DNA of 64,000 nt from Amphibacillus cookii (GCF_016908375.1 NZ_JAFBDS010000002.1:186001-250000); one strand, 5' to 3'. Shown: positions 26,831 through 36,580, counted from the stretch's first letter. Notes: generated by a model not told the origin, from the sequence alone. Numbers and translations are program-made.

Positions 26831-27951
26831 AAGTAAAAAAATATGTGGCAGCGACAATGCCCGAAGTGATGCAAAAGGTAAGAAAAGAATTAGGAAGTGA
26901 CGCTGTTATTCTTAATTCTAAAGTGATTTATACTGGGGGATTTCTAGGGCTATTTAAAAAAAGAAATATTGAGGTGGTAGCAGCTATTGAACCCGAACCT
27001 GTTAGAAGGTCTTCAAATCATATGGTTAAGTCACCAGTCAAGCACCAGTTCAAATCAGAAAAGGAAGCAAAGGATAAAGAGCAAAAGATTGTATTGGAAG
27101 AGTTAAGGTCATTAAGAAAATGGATGGAATCAAAATCAGAAGATGATCAGCAAGTCTTTCCGGCTGCTTTTGAATCGGTTCGCGACCATTTGTTAGCACA
27201 AGAGGTAGATCAAACGATTACCGAACAAACATTAAAAGCCGTTTATGAACAAGAGAATCGTGACGATTTAACTTATCAAGAGGCGAAGCAGGCAGTCAAG
27301 TCACACTTATTATCTTTTTTTGCAAATTATGACTGTGGAGCTATAGCTTATGAGAAAAGATTTATTCATCTTGTTGGCCCTACAGGGGTTGGAAAAACAA
27401 CAACCATTGCTAAGCTCGCTGCTAACAGCATGATCAAGGATGGAAAAAAAGTAGCGTTAATTACCACAGATACGTATCGAATTGCAGCAATTGAGCAGTT
27501 AAAAACGTATTCAAAAATTTTAGATATTCCATTAGAAATTGCTTATACGATGGAAGATTACCAAAAAGCCAGATTGAAATTTCAGCATTATGATGTGGTT
27601 TTTGTTGATACAGCGGGACGAAACTTCCGCGATCCTAAGTACGTCGCAGAACTTGGACAAATCGTCGATTTAGAACATGATATTGAGACGTATTTGGTTC
27701 TCTCCTTGACAGCTAAATCGAACGATCTCGTCTCGATATTCAAACAATTCCAAGCGATTCCATTGAAAAAGCTTATTTTCACAAAGACCGATGAAACCAT
27801 GTCGTATGGTGCAATTTTGAACTTAATCAGCCATTATCAAATAGGTATAGCCTATTTAACCCATGGTCAAGATGTACCAGACGACATTAGGGAAGCTGAA
27901 CCACGCATGCTAGTAGAACTGTTAATGGGGACACATGATGAACATGTATAA
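26827..27951 (+). CDS. flhF: Flagellar GTPase FlhF
   Basis: SRP-type GTPase that helps decide where flagella form. The N-terminal B domain (about 1-120) is followed by N and G domains with Walker [17 protein letters not shown], the segment TTDTYRIAAIEQLKTY and DTAGRN. 374 residues (B. subtilis 366). It works with FlhG, which follows and overlaps by 14 bases. Confidence 0.96.
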   Translation: MKVKKYVAATMPEVMQKVRKELGSDAVILNSKVIYTGGFLGLFKKRNIEVVAAIEPEPVRRSSNHMVKSPVKHQFKSEKEAKDKEQKIVLEELRSLRKWMESKSEDDQQVFPAAFESVRDHLLAQEVDQTITEQTLKAVYEQENRDDLTYQEAKQAVKSHLLSFFANYDCGAIAYEKRFIHLVGPTGVGKTTTIAKLAANSMIKDGKKVALITTDTYRIAAIEQLKTYSKILDIPLEIAYTMEDYQKARLKFQHYDVVFVDTAGRNFRDPKYVAELGQIVDLEHDIETYLVLSLTAKSNDLVSIFKQFQAIPLKKLIFTKTDETMSYGAILNLISHYQIGIAYLTHGQDVPDDIREAEPRMLVELLMGTHDEHV

Positions 27952-28810
27952 TGATCAAGCTGAAAATCTTCGTAAAAAGATGGAAAAACGGAGTAAACAT
28001 AAACATGCTAAAACAATTGCTGTCGTAAGTGGAAAAGGTGGCGTTGGGAAATCAAATTTCACATTAAATTTTGCCCTTAGCTTAGCTCAAAAAGAAAAAT
28101 CAGTACTTATTGTTGATCTTGATATCGGGATGGGTAATATTGACATCCTACTTGGCTTACAAGCTAAGCAATCGATTGTTCAAATGTATGAGAATAATCT
28201 TTCTATTCATGATATTATAGAAAAAGGACCACATGCTTTAGCTTATATCGCAGCTGGTTCTGGACTTTCAGAAGTATTTAGCATGAGTGAAGAGAAATTT
28301 AACTATTTTTTAGAACAATTTGACCAAATCACTTATGATTATGATTATATCTTTTTTGATATGGGAGCTGGCGCCACACATGATAGCTTATTTTATATAT
28401 TAGCTGCTGATCAATGTTTTGTTGTAACGACGCCTGAGCCTACTGCTATGATGGATGCTTATGCTATGGTTAAGCATATTTATTTAAGAAATCCAGAGCT
28501 CCCCTTCTATCTGGTTGTTAATCGAAGTGAATCTTTTAAAGACGGTAAGATGATCATGAAAAGACTTCAAAAAGTTATTGAACAGTTTTTATCGAAATCG
28601 ATTACACCTTTAGGTATTATTCCTTATGATAAGGTCATTTCAAGGGCTGTCGTTCAACAAATTCCGTTTACGTTATTTGATTCACGTGCTCAAGCCTCGA
28701 AAGCTGTTAATCAAATCGCTACTCAATACTTAACGGATTCAATCAATATAAATAAGAAAACATCATCAACTTTTATAACAAAATTAAAGAAATTTATGAC
28801 AGAAAGGTAG
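27938..28810 (+). CDS. flhG: MinD-like ATPase FlhG (YlxH)
   Basis: MinD/ParA-family ATPase that activates FlhF and limits flagellar number and position. It has the N-terminal basic FlhF-activating helix (about residues 8-25), a deviant Walker A SGKGGVGKSNFTLN, and DLDIGMGNIDILLGL. About 290 residues. Starts at ATG 27938 (or 27935), seven bases after AATGGGG inside the end of flhF. Confidence 0.95.
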   Translation: MNMYNDQAENLRKKMEKRSKHKHAKTIAVVSGKGGVGKSNFTLNFALSLAQKEKSVLIVDLDIGMGNIDILLGLQAKQSIVQMYENNLSIHDIIEKGPHALAYIAAGSGLSEVFSMSEEKFNYFLEQFDQITYDYDYIFFDMGAGATHDSLFYILAADQCFVVTTPEPTAMMDAYAMVKHIYLRNPELPFYLVVNRSESFKDGKMIMKRLQKVIEQFLSKSITPLGIIPYDKVISRAVVQQIPFTLFDSRAQASKAVNQIATQYLTDSININKKTSSTFITKLKKFMTER

Positions 28811-28816
28811 GGCAAT

Positions 28817-29896
28817 ATGGATAAAGTAAAGGTACTCGTTGTCGATGACTCTGCATTTATGCGTAAAATGATTTCTGATATATTGGAATCACATATAAAG
28901 ATAGAAGTCGTAGGAACCGCTCGCAATGGTCAAGATGCACTAGATAAGATAGATACATTGCATCCTGATGTGGTCACTTTAGATATTGAAATGCCTGTAA
29001 TGGACGGCTTAACCGCTTTATCCCATATTATGAAAAATAAGCAACGCCCTGTTATCATGCTTTCGAGCTTAACTAAAGAAGGTGCTGATAAAACGCTTGA
29101 GTCAATGGAATTAGGTGCGGTGGACTTTGTTACTAAGCCTTCTGGCTCTATTTCTCTAAACATTAAGGAAAAAGAAGCCGAAATTATAAGTAAGGTCTTA
29201 CAAGCCACTCATGTCAAAGTTACATCTATAAAGCCTAAAAGTTATCAAACTTCTGTTATTCAATCGTTTAATAGGGATAAAAAACAACGATCTAAGTTAA
29301 GTAACACGGATAAATTTATTATAGCTATAGGTACATCGACAGGGGGACCTCGCGCCCTTCAGCAAGTAGTGACGCGATTACCGGCAGATATACCTGCACC
29401 TATTGTAATTGTCCAACATATGCCAGCTGGATTCACTAAATCATTGGCTAATCGTTTAAATAATTTATCCCATATATCTGTAAGAGAAGTAACTGATGGC
29501 GAGTGGCTGGAAAATGGAACAGCTTATATTGCACCAGGTGGCTATCAATTTAGAGTGGTTGAGTCATCAATGGGTTTGAAAGCTAAAGTGACAAAAGAAG
29601 AGAATAGAAATGGTCATCAACCGTCTGTTGATGTATTATTTGAATCTTTAGCTGAATTAACCAAGCACCAGCTATTAAGTGTTATCATGACCGGCATGGG
29701 GGCTGATGGGGCGAATGGCATTATTGAGATGAAAGCGAAGAAAAGTAATACGATCGTTGTATCTGAAGATAAGGAAACTTGTGTCGTCTATGGCATGCCC
29801 CAAGCTGCTGAAAAGACAAAATTAGTAGACTTTGTCGTTGAGCTTCCAAGTATTGCAGATACAATTGTCAATCAACTGAAAGTCAGAGGTGAATAG
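28817..29896 (+). CDS. cheB: Chemotaxis methylesterase/deamidase CheB
   Basis: Response regulator with an attached methylesterase that removes methyl groups from chemoreceptors. Receiver phosphoacceptor D56 (VTLDIEMP), then a linker and the catalytic domain with S174 (GTSTGGP), H201 (QHMPAG) and D297 (GMGADGANG). 359 residues. ATG 28817 follows AGGTAGGGC. cheR is not in the window, as in B. subtilis where it lies elsewhere. Confidence 0.97.
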   Translation: MDKVKVLVVDDSAFMRKMISDILESHIKIEVVGTARNGQDALDKIDTLHPDVVTLDIEMPVMDGLTALSHIMKNKQRPVIMLSSLTKEGADKTLESMELGAVDFVTKPSGSISLNIKEKEAEIISKVLQATHVKVTSIKPKSYQTSVIQSFNRDKKQRSKLSNTDKFIIAIGTSTGGPRALQQVVTRLPADIPAPIVIVQHMPAGFTKSLANRLNNLSHISVREVTDGEWLENGTAYIAPGGYQFRVVESSMGLKAKVTKEENRNGHQPSVDVLFESLAELTKHQLLSVIMTGMGADGANGIIEMKAKKSNTIVVSEDKETCVVYGMPQAAEKTKLVDFVVELPSIADTIVNQLKVRGE

Positions 29897-29897
29897 C

Positions 29898-31907
29898 ATG
29901 GAAATGAATGAGTACTTAGATGTATTTATTGAAGAGAGTAAAGAACATATTCAATCCTTAAATGATCAATTATTACTACTTGAAAAAGAACCGGACAATT
30001 TGGATATTGTTAGTGAAATCTTTCGATCAGCTCATACATTAAAGGGTATGTCGGCAACAATGGGTTTTCAAGATCTCGCTGACTTAACTCACAAAATGGA
30101 AAATGTACTTGATGCTGTAAGGAATCAGCAGTTAACATTAACACCTGGAATTATTGATATTGTTTTCAATGCTGTTGATGCACTTGAGGCAATGGTCCTT
30201 GATATTATCGACGGTGGTGAAGGGAAGAAAGATGTATCAGACTTAATTAAACAACTAGAAGCTATAGAAACTGGTGAATCAGTTGGAGAAACCAAGTCAG
30301 ATCATGTGGCAACAAACTCAAACAAACCAACGATTAATGTTAATCAAGAATTAGATCAATTTGAATTAGCTGTTCTACAGCAATCCCAAGAAAAAGGTTT
30401 TAAAAACTTTCAAATCACCGTTCAACTTCAAGAAACATGCTTGTTAAAAGCAGCTAGAGTGTATATGGTCTTTGAAATTCTCGAACAAATTGGTGAAGTT
30501 ATTAAGTCAACACCGACTGTAACTGAATTAGAAGACGAGAATTTTGAATTTGATTTTTCAGTTATATTAGTAGCTCAAGATACATCAGAAGCCATTCAGC
30601 AAAAAGTGATGAAGGTATCTGAAATTGAGCAGGTTCAAGTTAATGAACTGCAACTTGACAATCAATCGATCACAGAAACAGATGCAGTAGTAGAAGAAAC
30701 GCCTACTAAAGTTAAAGAAGAGGCTACAGCCAAGAAAGAATCTTCTAAATCACAACTAACAAGTAAAACCATCAGAGTTAATATAGAACGATTGGATGCA
30801 CTGATGAATTTGTTTGAAGAATTGGTTATCGATCGTGGTCGCCTTGAACAAATATCAAGCTCTTTACGTGACAATGAACTTCAAGAGACGGTTGAGCATA
30901 TGTCTCGAATTTCAGGTGACCTACAAAATATTATTCTTAACATGCGTATGGTACCGATTGATCAAGTTTTTAATCGTTTCCCAAGAATGGTGAGGCAATT
31001 AGCTAAAGATCTTGATAAAAAAATTGATTTGCAAATATACGGTGCAGATACTGAACTTGATCGTACGGTTATCGATGAAATTGGTGATCCATTAGTACAC
31101 TTGATTCGAAACGCATTAGATCATGGTATTGAGACACCAGATATAAGAACGCAAAAAGGGAAGCCTGAAGAAGGTATTTTAAAACTAAATGCTTATCATA
31201 GTGGTAACCACGTGTTTATCGAGATTTCAGATAATGGTGCTGGTATTGATCGTGACAAAGTCGTTAATAAAGCAATTGAAAATGGTGTTATTACACAGGA
31301 ACAAGGCCAAACGTATACTGATAATCAAGTTTATCAGCTCATTTTAGAAAGTGGTTTCTCTACTGCTGATAAAATTTCTGATATTTCTGGACGTGGCGTA
31401 GGACTAGATGTGGTAAAGAATACGATTGAATCACTAGGTGGAACAATCACAATTGATTCTACTTTTAATGAAGGTTCAACATTTTTAATCCAGTTACCAT
31501 TAACGCTTTCGATTATTTCAGTTATGTTAACTGAAGTACAAGACGAAAAATATGCAATTCCATTGTCATCAATTATTGAAACAGCTATCGTTCATAAAAA
31601 AGATATTATGCGCGCACATAATAAACAAGTGATTGATTTTAGAGGTAAGGTGGTCCCACTCGTCTCTTTACAGCATGTATTTGATATACCTGGAGAGCCG
31701 AACGACGAAGAATATTATTCTGTTGTTATTATACGTCAAGGTGACAAAATGGCTGGCCTTATTGTTGATAGCTTTATTGGTCAACATGAAGTGGTGCTAA
31801 AATCTCTCGGTAACTATTTGACAGACATATTTGCAATCTCTGGTGCAACCATCCTTGGTGATGGACAAGTCGCATTGATTGTTGATACAAATGCATTAAT
31901 TAAATAA
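29898..31907 (+). CDS. cheA: Chemotaxis histidine kinase CheA
   Basis: Receptor-coupled kinase for CheY and CheB. P1 Hpt domain with phosphorylated H46 (RSAHTLKGMSATMG), a P2 CheY-binding region (about 155-250), dimerisation P3, ATPase P4 (HLIRNALDHGIE, DNGAGID and GRGVGLDVVK) and a C-terminal CheW-like P5. 669 residues (B. subtilis 672). ATG 29898 follows AGAGGTGA and overlaps nothing. Confidence 0.97.
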   Translation: MEMNEYLDVFIEESKEHIQSLNDQLLLLEKEPDNLDIVSEIFRSAHTLKGMSATMGFQDLADLTHKMENVLDAVRNQQLTLTPGIIDIVFNAVDALEAMVLDIIDGGEGKKDVSDLIKQLEAIETGESVGETKSDHVATNSNKPTINVNQELDQFELAVLQQSQEKGFKNFQITVQLQETCLLKAARVYMVFEILEQIGEVIKSTPTVTELEDENFEFDFSVILVAQDTSEAIQQKVMKVSEIEQVQVNELQLDNQSITETDAVVEETPTKVKEEATAKKESSKSQLTSKTIRVNIERLDALMNLFEELVIDRGRLEQISSSLRDNELQETVEHMSRISGDLQNIILNMRMVPIDQVFNRFPRMVRQLAKDLDKKIDLQIYGADTELDRTVIDEIGDPLVHLIRNALDHGIETPDIRTQKGKPEEGILKLNAYHSGNHVFIEISDNGAGIDRDKVVNKAIENGVITQEQGQTYTDNQVYQLILESGFSTADKISDISGRGVGLDVVKNTIESLGGTITIDSTFNEGSTFLIQLPLTLSIISVMLTEVQDEKYAIPLSSIIETAIVHKKDIMRAHNKQVIDFRGKVVPLVSLQHVFDIPGEPNDEEYYSVVIIRQGDKMAGLIVDSFIGQHEVVLKSLGNYLTDIFAISGATILGDGQVALIVDTNALIK

Positions 31908-31923
31908 CAAGGGGGTAAATGAG

Positions 31924-32403
31924 ATGGCAGAAGTGACAACAGAGTATTTAAAGTCTATTGTATTTCAATTAAATGATGAAGAATATGCGATGCCTGTTGA
32001 CCTAGTAGGTTCAATTGAGCGTATGATGCATATTACCAGAATCCCAGGTGCAGCTCCTTTCGTCAAAGGTGTTTTAAATCTAAGAGGCGTGGTCACACCG
32101 ATTATTGATTTGCGAAAAAGGTTCGGTTTTGAGTCAGTCGATTATTCAGAAAGTACGCGTACGATTATTATTCACCATAATAATATGGACGTTGGCCTTA
32201 TTGTTGATGCGGCTTATGATGTCATTGATATACCTAAAGATCGGTTAGAACCGGCACCAGAAATAGTGGGGTCTGTCTCAATTGAATATATTGATGGAGT
32301 AGCTAAACATGACGATCGATTATTAATTTTATTAAACATTGATAAGGTGCTAGCAGACGAAGCACTGGCAAGTAAAACAGCTTTTCAAGATAAGCAGGTG
32401 TAA
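31924..32403 (+). CDS. cheW: Chemotaxis coupling protein CheW
   Basis: SH3-like scaffold linking CheA to chemoreceptors. 159 residues with the conserved LVGSIERMMHITRIPGAAPFVKGVLNLRG pattern. ATG 31924 follows AAGGGGGTAAATGAG. It lies directly after cheA. Confidence 0.96.
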   Translation: MAEVTTEYLKSIVFQLNDEEYAMPVDLVGSIERMMHITRIPGAAPFVKGVLNLRGVVTPIIDLRKRFGFESVDYSESTRTIIIHHNNMDVGLIVDAAYDVIDIPKDRLEPAPEIVGSVSIEYIDGVAKHDDRLLILLNIDKVLADEALASKTAFQDKQV

Positions 32404-32405
32404 TC

Positions 32406-33041
32406 ATGTCATTTATTGATTCTTTAACAGATTATCAGTTAGATGCACTTAAAGAAGTCGGTAATATAGGCTCTGGCAATGCAGCCACATCATTGTCAAT
32501 GCTGTTAAATCATAAAGTAGATATGAAGGTGCCGGCAGTTCGAATCGTTGATTATAATGAAATGATGGAATTGGTCGGTGGACCCGATAAGTTAATTGCT
32601 GCAGTTTTTTTGCGTATCGAAGGAGAAGCACCAGGTAATATGTTTTTTGTTCTTTCGCCTGAGGAAGCAGAAACTTTTGTTAAGCAAATGACGGGAAGTG
32701 AAGATTTTTCAGTGCAAGAACCCCCTTTTGATGAGATGGCCATGTCTGCACTACAAGAAATGGGGAATATATTAGCAGGCTCGTATCTTTCTGCGTTGTC
32801 TGATTTTATCAATGTTTTATTACAGCCATCTGTCCCTCTATTAACAATTGATATGGCAGGGGCAATTTTAGCAGAAGGACTATTGGAGTTATCACAAGTA
32901 AGTGATTATGCGATAATTATTGATACGATTATTGATGATCACGAAGATGAAAACAAACCGATACAAGGTCATTTCTTTTTACTACCTGATCCGGATTCAT
33001 TCCCTAAAATTTTCAATAAATTAGGCGTGCCAGAGCAGTGA
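32406..33041 (+). CDS. cheC: CheY-P phosphatase CheC
   Basis: Phosphatase stimulated by CheD. Both active-site signatures are intact (LDALKEVGNIGSGNAATSL and SALQEMGNILAGSYLSAL). 211 residues. Its stop overlaps the cheD start by four bases, fitting the known CheC-CheD partnership. Confidence 0.96.
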   Translation: MSFIDSLTDYQLDALKEVGNIGSGNAATSLSMLLNHKVDMKVPAVRIVDYNEMMELVGGPDKLIAAVFLRIEGEAPGNMFFVLSPEEAETFVKQMTGSEDFSVQEPPFDEMAMSALQEMGNILAGSYLSALSDFINVLLQPSVPLLTIDMAGAILAEGLLELSQVSDYAIIIDTIIDDHEDENKPIQGHFFLLPDPDSFPKIFNKLGVPEQ

Positions 33042-33538
33042 AAACGTACGAAAGTAAGTTGATTAAAGTAGGAATAGCTGATTTAAAATTTGCAAAATCA
33101 CCGGATGTTTTGCGGACATCAGGTTTAGGATCTTGTGTTGGGGTGGTTGTCTTTGATGCATCAGCAAAAATAGCCGGGATGGCACACGTTATGCTTCCTG
33201 ATTCTAAATCATCAAAAAAATCAGAGCTTAATCAATTTAAATATGCAGATACTTCATTACCGATTTTAATTGATACATTGATTAAAGATGGAGCAAGAAA
33301 ATTTGCGTTAAAGGCTAAAATAGCCGGTGGTGCGCAAATGTTCTCATTCAGCTCATCTAATGATATGCTTCGAGTAGGTCAACGTAATGTAGAAGCGGTT
33401 AAAACAGTTTTGAATCAATATCGTATACCTATTTTAGCCGAGGATGTTTATGGTAATAGTGGACGGACCATTGAGTTTTCACTAGAAACAACATTGTTAA
33501 ATATTAGAACCGTTAGTCAAGGAACAAAAGATATTTAA
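33038..33538 (+). CDS. cheD: Chemoreceptor glutamine deamidase CheD
   Basis: Deamidates receptor glutamines and binds CheC. Catalytic C33 (SGLGSCVGV) and H50 (GMAHVMLP) are in place. 166 residues. It starts at GTG 33038 inside the cheC stop, which suggests translational coupling. Confidence 0.95.
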   Translation: MKTYESKLIKVGIADLKFAKSPDVLRTSGLGSCVGVVVFDASAKIAGMAHVMLPDSKSSKKSELNQFKYADTSLPILIDTLIKDGARKFALKAKIAGGAQMFSFSSSNDMLRVGQRNVEAVKTVLNQYRIPILAEDVYGNSGRTIEFSLETTLLNIRTVSQGTKDI

Positions 33539-33564
33539 AAAATAATGAAAGCGAGGCGATTGGA

Positions 33565-34323
33565 TTGCTTGATAAGGCGGTAACCATCGATCAACTTTGG
33601 AAAAACTGGATAGAAGATAAAGATGCATTTGCGGCCGATCGACTCGTTGAACATTATTTATACTTAGTGGATTATCATACGAATCGGATAGCCAGCCATT
33701 TACCCAAAAATGTTCTGAAAGATGATATTCGTAGCCTAGGCTTATTCGGTTTATATGACGCTTTGCAAAAATTTGAACCAGAGCGTGATTTGAAATTTGA
33801 CACGTATGCATCGTTTCGGATTCGTGGTGCCATTATTGATGGTTTAAGAAAAGAAGATTGGCTTCCTAGATCAACGCGAGAAAAAGCGAAAAAAATTGAT
33901 CAAGCATCACATGAATTAATTCAAAAGTTACAGAGAAATCCATCCGTTACAGAAGTAGCAGAACATCTTAATATGAAAGTTAGTGAAGTAGAAACAAGTT
34001 ATAAAGATGCATGGTTTGCTCATTTACTTTCCATTGAAGAAAAAGTTGGTGAATCTTCTGAAGATCATAAAGAAGGTATTGGTTACACGATTGTTGACAA
34101 AGACCAGCTTTCACCGGAAGATCAAATTTTAAAAGATGAAAATTATGAAGAACTCGCTCAATCGATTAAACAGTTGAATCAAAATGAACAAATGGTTATT
34201 AGCCTTTTTTATCATGAAGAGCTTACTTTTACGGAAATTGGACACGTCCTGTCCCTCACGACATCAAGAATCTCTCAAATTCATAAGCAAGCGATATTTA
34301 AGTTAAAGCATGTATTATCTTGA
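33565..34323 (+). CDS. sigD: Motility RNA polymerase sigma factor SigD
   Basis: Sigma-28 family factor for late flagellar and autolysin genes. Region 2 is clear (LFGLYDALQKFEPERDLKFDTYASFRIRGAIIDGLR, spread over about 70-105), and region 4 ends in an HTH (FTEIGHVLSLTTSRISQIHKQA). 252 residues (B. subtilis 254). TTG 33565 follows GCGAGG. It lies near the 3' end of the operon, so its level depends on read-through of more than 25 kb. Confidence 0.96.
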   Translation: MLDKAVTIDQLWKNWIEDKDAFAADRLVEHYLYLVDYHTNRIASHLPKNVLKDDIRSLGLFGLYDALQKFEPERDLKFDTYASFRIRGAIIDGLRKEDWLPRSTREKAKKIDQASHELIQKLQRNPSVTEVAEHLNMKVSEVETSYKDAWFAHLLSIEEKVGESSEDHKEGIGYTIVDKDQLSPEDQILKDENYEELAQSIKQLNQNEQMVISLFYHEELTFTEIGHVLSLTTSRISQIHKQAIFKLKHVLS

Positions 34324-34356
34324 TCTAACATATTAAGTCACGAAGGAGATATGAAA

Positions 34357-35721
34357 ATGGAGGATATAAACGATTACTTTGACCTACTTATATCTGCTGA
34401 TAAGATGTCTGCAACAATTCAATTAAGGGCAGAATACAATCCCGATGAGCTTGGAGAAAAAGTATTTAGAGAATGGTTGGTAAGTGAAAATATTAAGTTT
34501 GGCTTGGATGAAGAAGCGGTAAAAAAGATTGTCAGTCAGTATGATGCATCGATCTTTCCCATTAAGATTGCAAAAGGTGTAGCAGCCCAACATGGGAAAG
34601 ATGGTAAAATTGATTTTGTATGTGATCAAGATGACTACTTTGATTTAGATGAAAAGAGAAATTTTCGTGATGTGAAAAAGATCCCTTCACTTGAAGAAGG
34701 CGAGAAGATAGCTGTGATTACAGATCCGGTTCAGGGGCAGCCAGGCCGTGACGTTCTAGATAAAAAGCTACCAGCTAAGCAGGGAAAGCCTGTCAAGATG
34801 CGCGCAGGGAAAAACGTACGTTTTGATGAGCAAACGAACACATTCTTTGCCACAACAGGTGGTCAATTAAGTGTAGGCGCAAATAAGATAAACGTATTTG
34901 ATACATATGAATTAAATGAAGATCTATCAATGAAAACAGGTAATGTTAATTTTATTGGTTCTGTTATTATTCGAGGTAATGTCCCTGCAGGCTACCGTGT
35001 TGAAGCTGATGGAGACGTTCACATATATGGGCTTGTAGAGGATGGACATGTTATAGCTGGAGGTAATGTTATTATTACTGAAGGTATTGCCGGATTGAAA
35101 AAAGGCTCAATTAAAGCTGGTGGCGATGTGACCATTAGTTACATAAATCAAGCGAAAGTAGAAGCAGAAAATAATATTATTGTTCAAAATTCAATTATGC
35201 ACAGTTATTGTGTAGCGAAAGATCATATCTATTGTAAATCTGGTAATATTATTGGTGGTGCGTGTTCAGCAGGAACATTAATTGAAGCTAAAGATGTTGG
35301 TAATAAAATGGACACAAAAACAGAAATTGCAATTGGCATTGATCAAGAACAATATCAAATTGAAAGTCAATTAAATGCAGCTAAAGATACGCTTATAAAT
35401 GACATAGAGAAATTAAAAGCATTAGGGGATGGATTGGAAAAAAAAGCAAAATCCGGATTATCCTCGAAAGAACGTATTTTACTTTTAAAGCAAAAGAACA
35501 CGATGCAAGTTACCGAGAATAAGTTGAAGAAAATTGAAGAGAAAATTGCATCATTGCACGTGCAGATAGGGGATGAAGAAAAAGCGAAGTTAATTGTTAA
35601 AGGTGTACTGCATCCCAATGTCGATCTGCGGTTTGGTAAGTATCAAAGGACAACGGATAAGGAGTATAAATTTTCTCAAGTTTTTCTTGATGATGGAGAA
35701 ATCCAAATTTCACCTCTTTAA
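34357..35721 (+). CDS. FapA/DUF342 family protein in the motility operon
   Basis: A 454-residue protein of the FapA (DUF342) family. After an alpha/beta N-terminal part, a central beta-helix-like region with repeating GxVxIxGxVxxGxxVxAxGdV turns runs from about residue 190 to 310. It is followed by a coiled coil (about 330-410). In Vibrio FapA is linked to flagellar placement and signalling, but in Bacillaceae its role is not established. B. subtilis lacks it at this locus, where swrB follows sigD directly. ATG 34357 has AAGGAG eight bases upstream; ATG 34351 is too close. Confidence 0.85.
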   Translation: MEDINDYFDLLISADKMSATIQLRAEYNPDELGEKVFREWLVSENIKFGLDEEAVKKIVSQYDASIFPIKIAKGVAAQHGKDGKIDFVCDQDDYFDLDEKRNFRDVKKIPSLEEGEKIAVITDPVQGQPGRDVLDKKLPAKQGKPVKMRAGKNVRFDEQTNTFFATTGGQLSVGANKINVFDTYELNEDLSMKTGNVNFIGSVIIRGNVPAGYRVEADGDVHIYGLVEDGHVIAGGNVIITEGIAGLKKGSIKAGGDVTISYINQAKVEAENNIIVQNSIMHSYCVAKDHIYCKSGNIIGGACSAGTLIEAKDVGNKMDTKTEIAIGIDQEQYQIESQLNAAKDTLINDIEKLKALGDGLEKKAKSGLSSKERILLLKQKNTMQVTENKLKKIEEKIASLHVQIGDEEKAKLIVKGVLHPNVDLRFGKYQRTTDKEYKFSQVFLDDGEIQISPL

Positions 35722-35741
35722 GTTGAAGGGAAGTGTGTGCT

Positions 35742-36047
35742 GTGAGTTGGAAAGGGATCGAATTACAAGTCGCATTACCTCGTACGTCAGATGCTGGTCG
35801 AATTCAAGAGCAAATTCAGCAACGTGGCCAATTTATGCAAGATGTGATTTCACAGGCTCAGTTACAGTCAGAGGAAATAAAACGTCGACAAGTGAATGAT
35901 CTTGAACAAAAGCAAAAGTTAAATAATGATCGGCACGATAAGAAGCAGCTGCATTCAGACACAGAAGAAAATCAACCCAAAGAAGCGGAAAGCCACATCA
36001 AGCTAGAGCATCCATACTTGGGAAAACGAATTGATATTAACGGTTAA
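35742..36047 (+). CDS. Small unnamed protein between fapA-like and swrB-like genes
   Basis: I do not recognise a characterised family. About 101 residues. The N-terminal half (SWKGIELQVALPRTSDAGRI) looks structured and is probably the conserved part. The rest is a hydrophilic helix rich in Gln, Lys and Glu, and it ends HPYLGKRIDING. There is no signal peptide or membrane helix. GTG 35742 has GAAGGG about 11 bases upstream; a GTG at 35733 is possible. Tight spacing on both sides puts it in the motility operon. Confidence 0.75.
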   Translation: MSWKGIELQVALPRTSDAGRIQEQIQQRGQFMQDVISQAQLQSEEIKRRQVNDLEQKQKLNNDRHDKKQLHSDTEENQPKEAESHIKLEHPYLGKRIDING

Positions 36048-36059
36048 GAGGGATTTAAA

Positions 36060-36545
36060 ATGATGGAATATGGTTTATTGTTTATTAGTTTTCTTACCCA
36101 TGCAATTACATTTATTATTATACGACAATTAAAAAATAAGCTTGATCAACCTAGTCAAATTCAAGAAAATTTAACTAAGCAGCAGAAGGAAATAGAAGAA
36201 CTTCTTGCTGTTTATTTATTAGAAATACGAGAAGAAAATGAAAAATTATTGGAGCATATCGAGAACAATGGGGCACTGACGAAGCCTAAAGAAGTAGCAG
36301 GTGATAGACAAAGTCATCAAACACAACAGCAATCAGGTGTTGAAAATGTTGATAATCGAGACAAATATCAGGATTATCAACCACCAGTCCAACCTGAACA
36401 AGAAGAACATGTTGAACAGTCATTAGCAGCTCAAGTCCTTGCTTTACACGCTAAAGGGGAAACGATAGAAGCTATTGCTAAAAAGTTAAACCGTGGAAAA
36501 ACAGAAGTTGAGTTACTTGTTAAGTTTCAACAAAAAAACAAATAA
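36060..36545 (+). CDS. swrB: SwrB-like protein (YlxL)
   Basis: One N-terminal membrane helix (about residues 2-22), then a coiled coil, a Gln/Glu-rich disordered middle and a C-terminal HTH-like segment (AQVLALHAKGETIEAIAKKLNRGKTEVELL). This architecture and the position after sigD match SwrB/YlxL, which in B. subtilis activates flagellar export maturation. Sequence identity is limited, so the symbol is by layout and synteny. About 161 residues (B. subtilis 167). Start ATG 36060 or 36063. Confidence 0.8.
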   Translation: MMEYGLLFISFLTHAITFIIIRQLKNKLDQPSQIQENLTKQQKEIEELLAVYLLEIREENEKLLEHIENNGALTKPKEVAGDRQSHQTQQQSGVENVDNRDKYQDYQPPVQPEQEEHVEQSLAAQVLALHAKGETIEAIAKKLNRGKTEVELLVKFQQKNK

Positions 36546-36551
36546 AAAAAC

Positions 36552-36580
36552 TTGCTAGAAGGCTATCGTTATGATATATT
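36552..36580 (+). promoter_or_regulatory. Sigma-A-type promoter of rpsB
   Basis: TTGCTA (36552-36557), a 17-base spacer and TATATT (36575-36580) lie just after the motility operon. The resulting leader of about 115 bases has a small hairpin (CTAGTAT to ATATTAG, about 36628-36648) and may serve S2 autoregulation, which I cannot confirm. Confidence 0.6.

Noticed and set aside
35594-35899. 101-codon frame overlapping the FapA-like gene and its neighbour
   Set aside because: It lies in another frame of two better-supported genes and lacks its own start signals.
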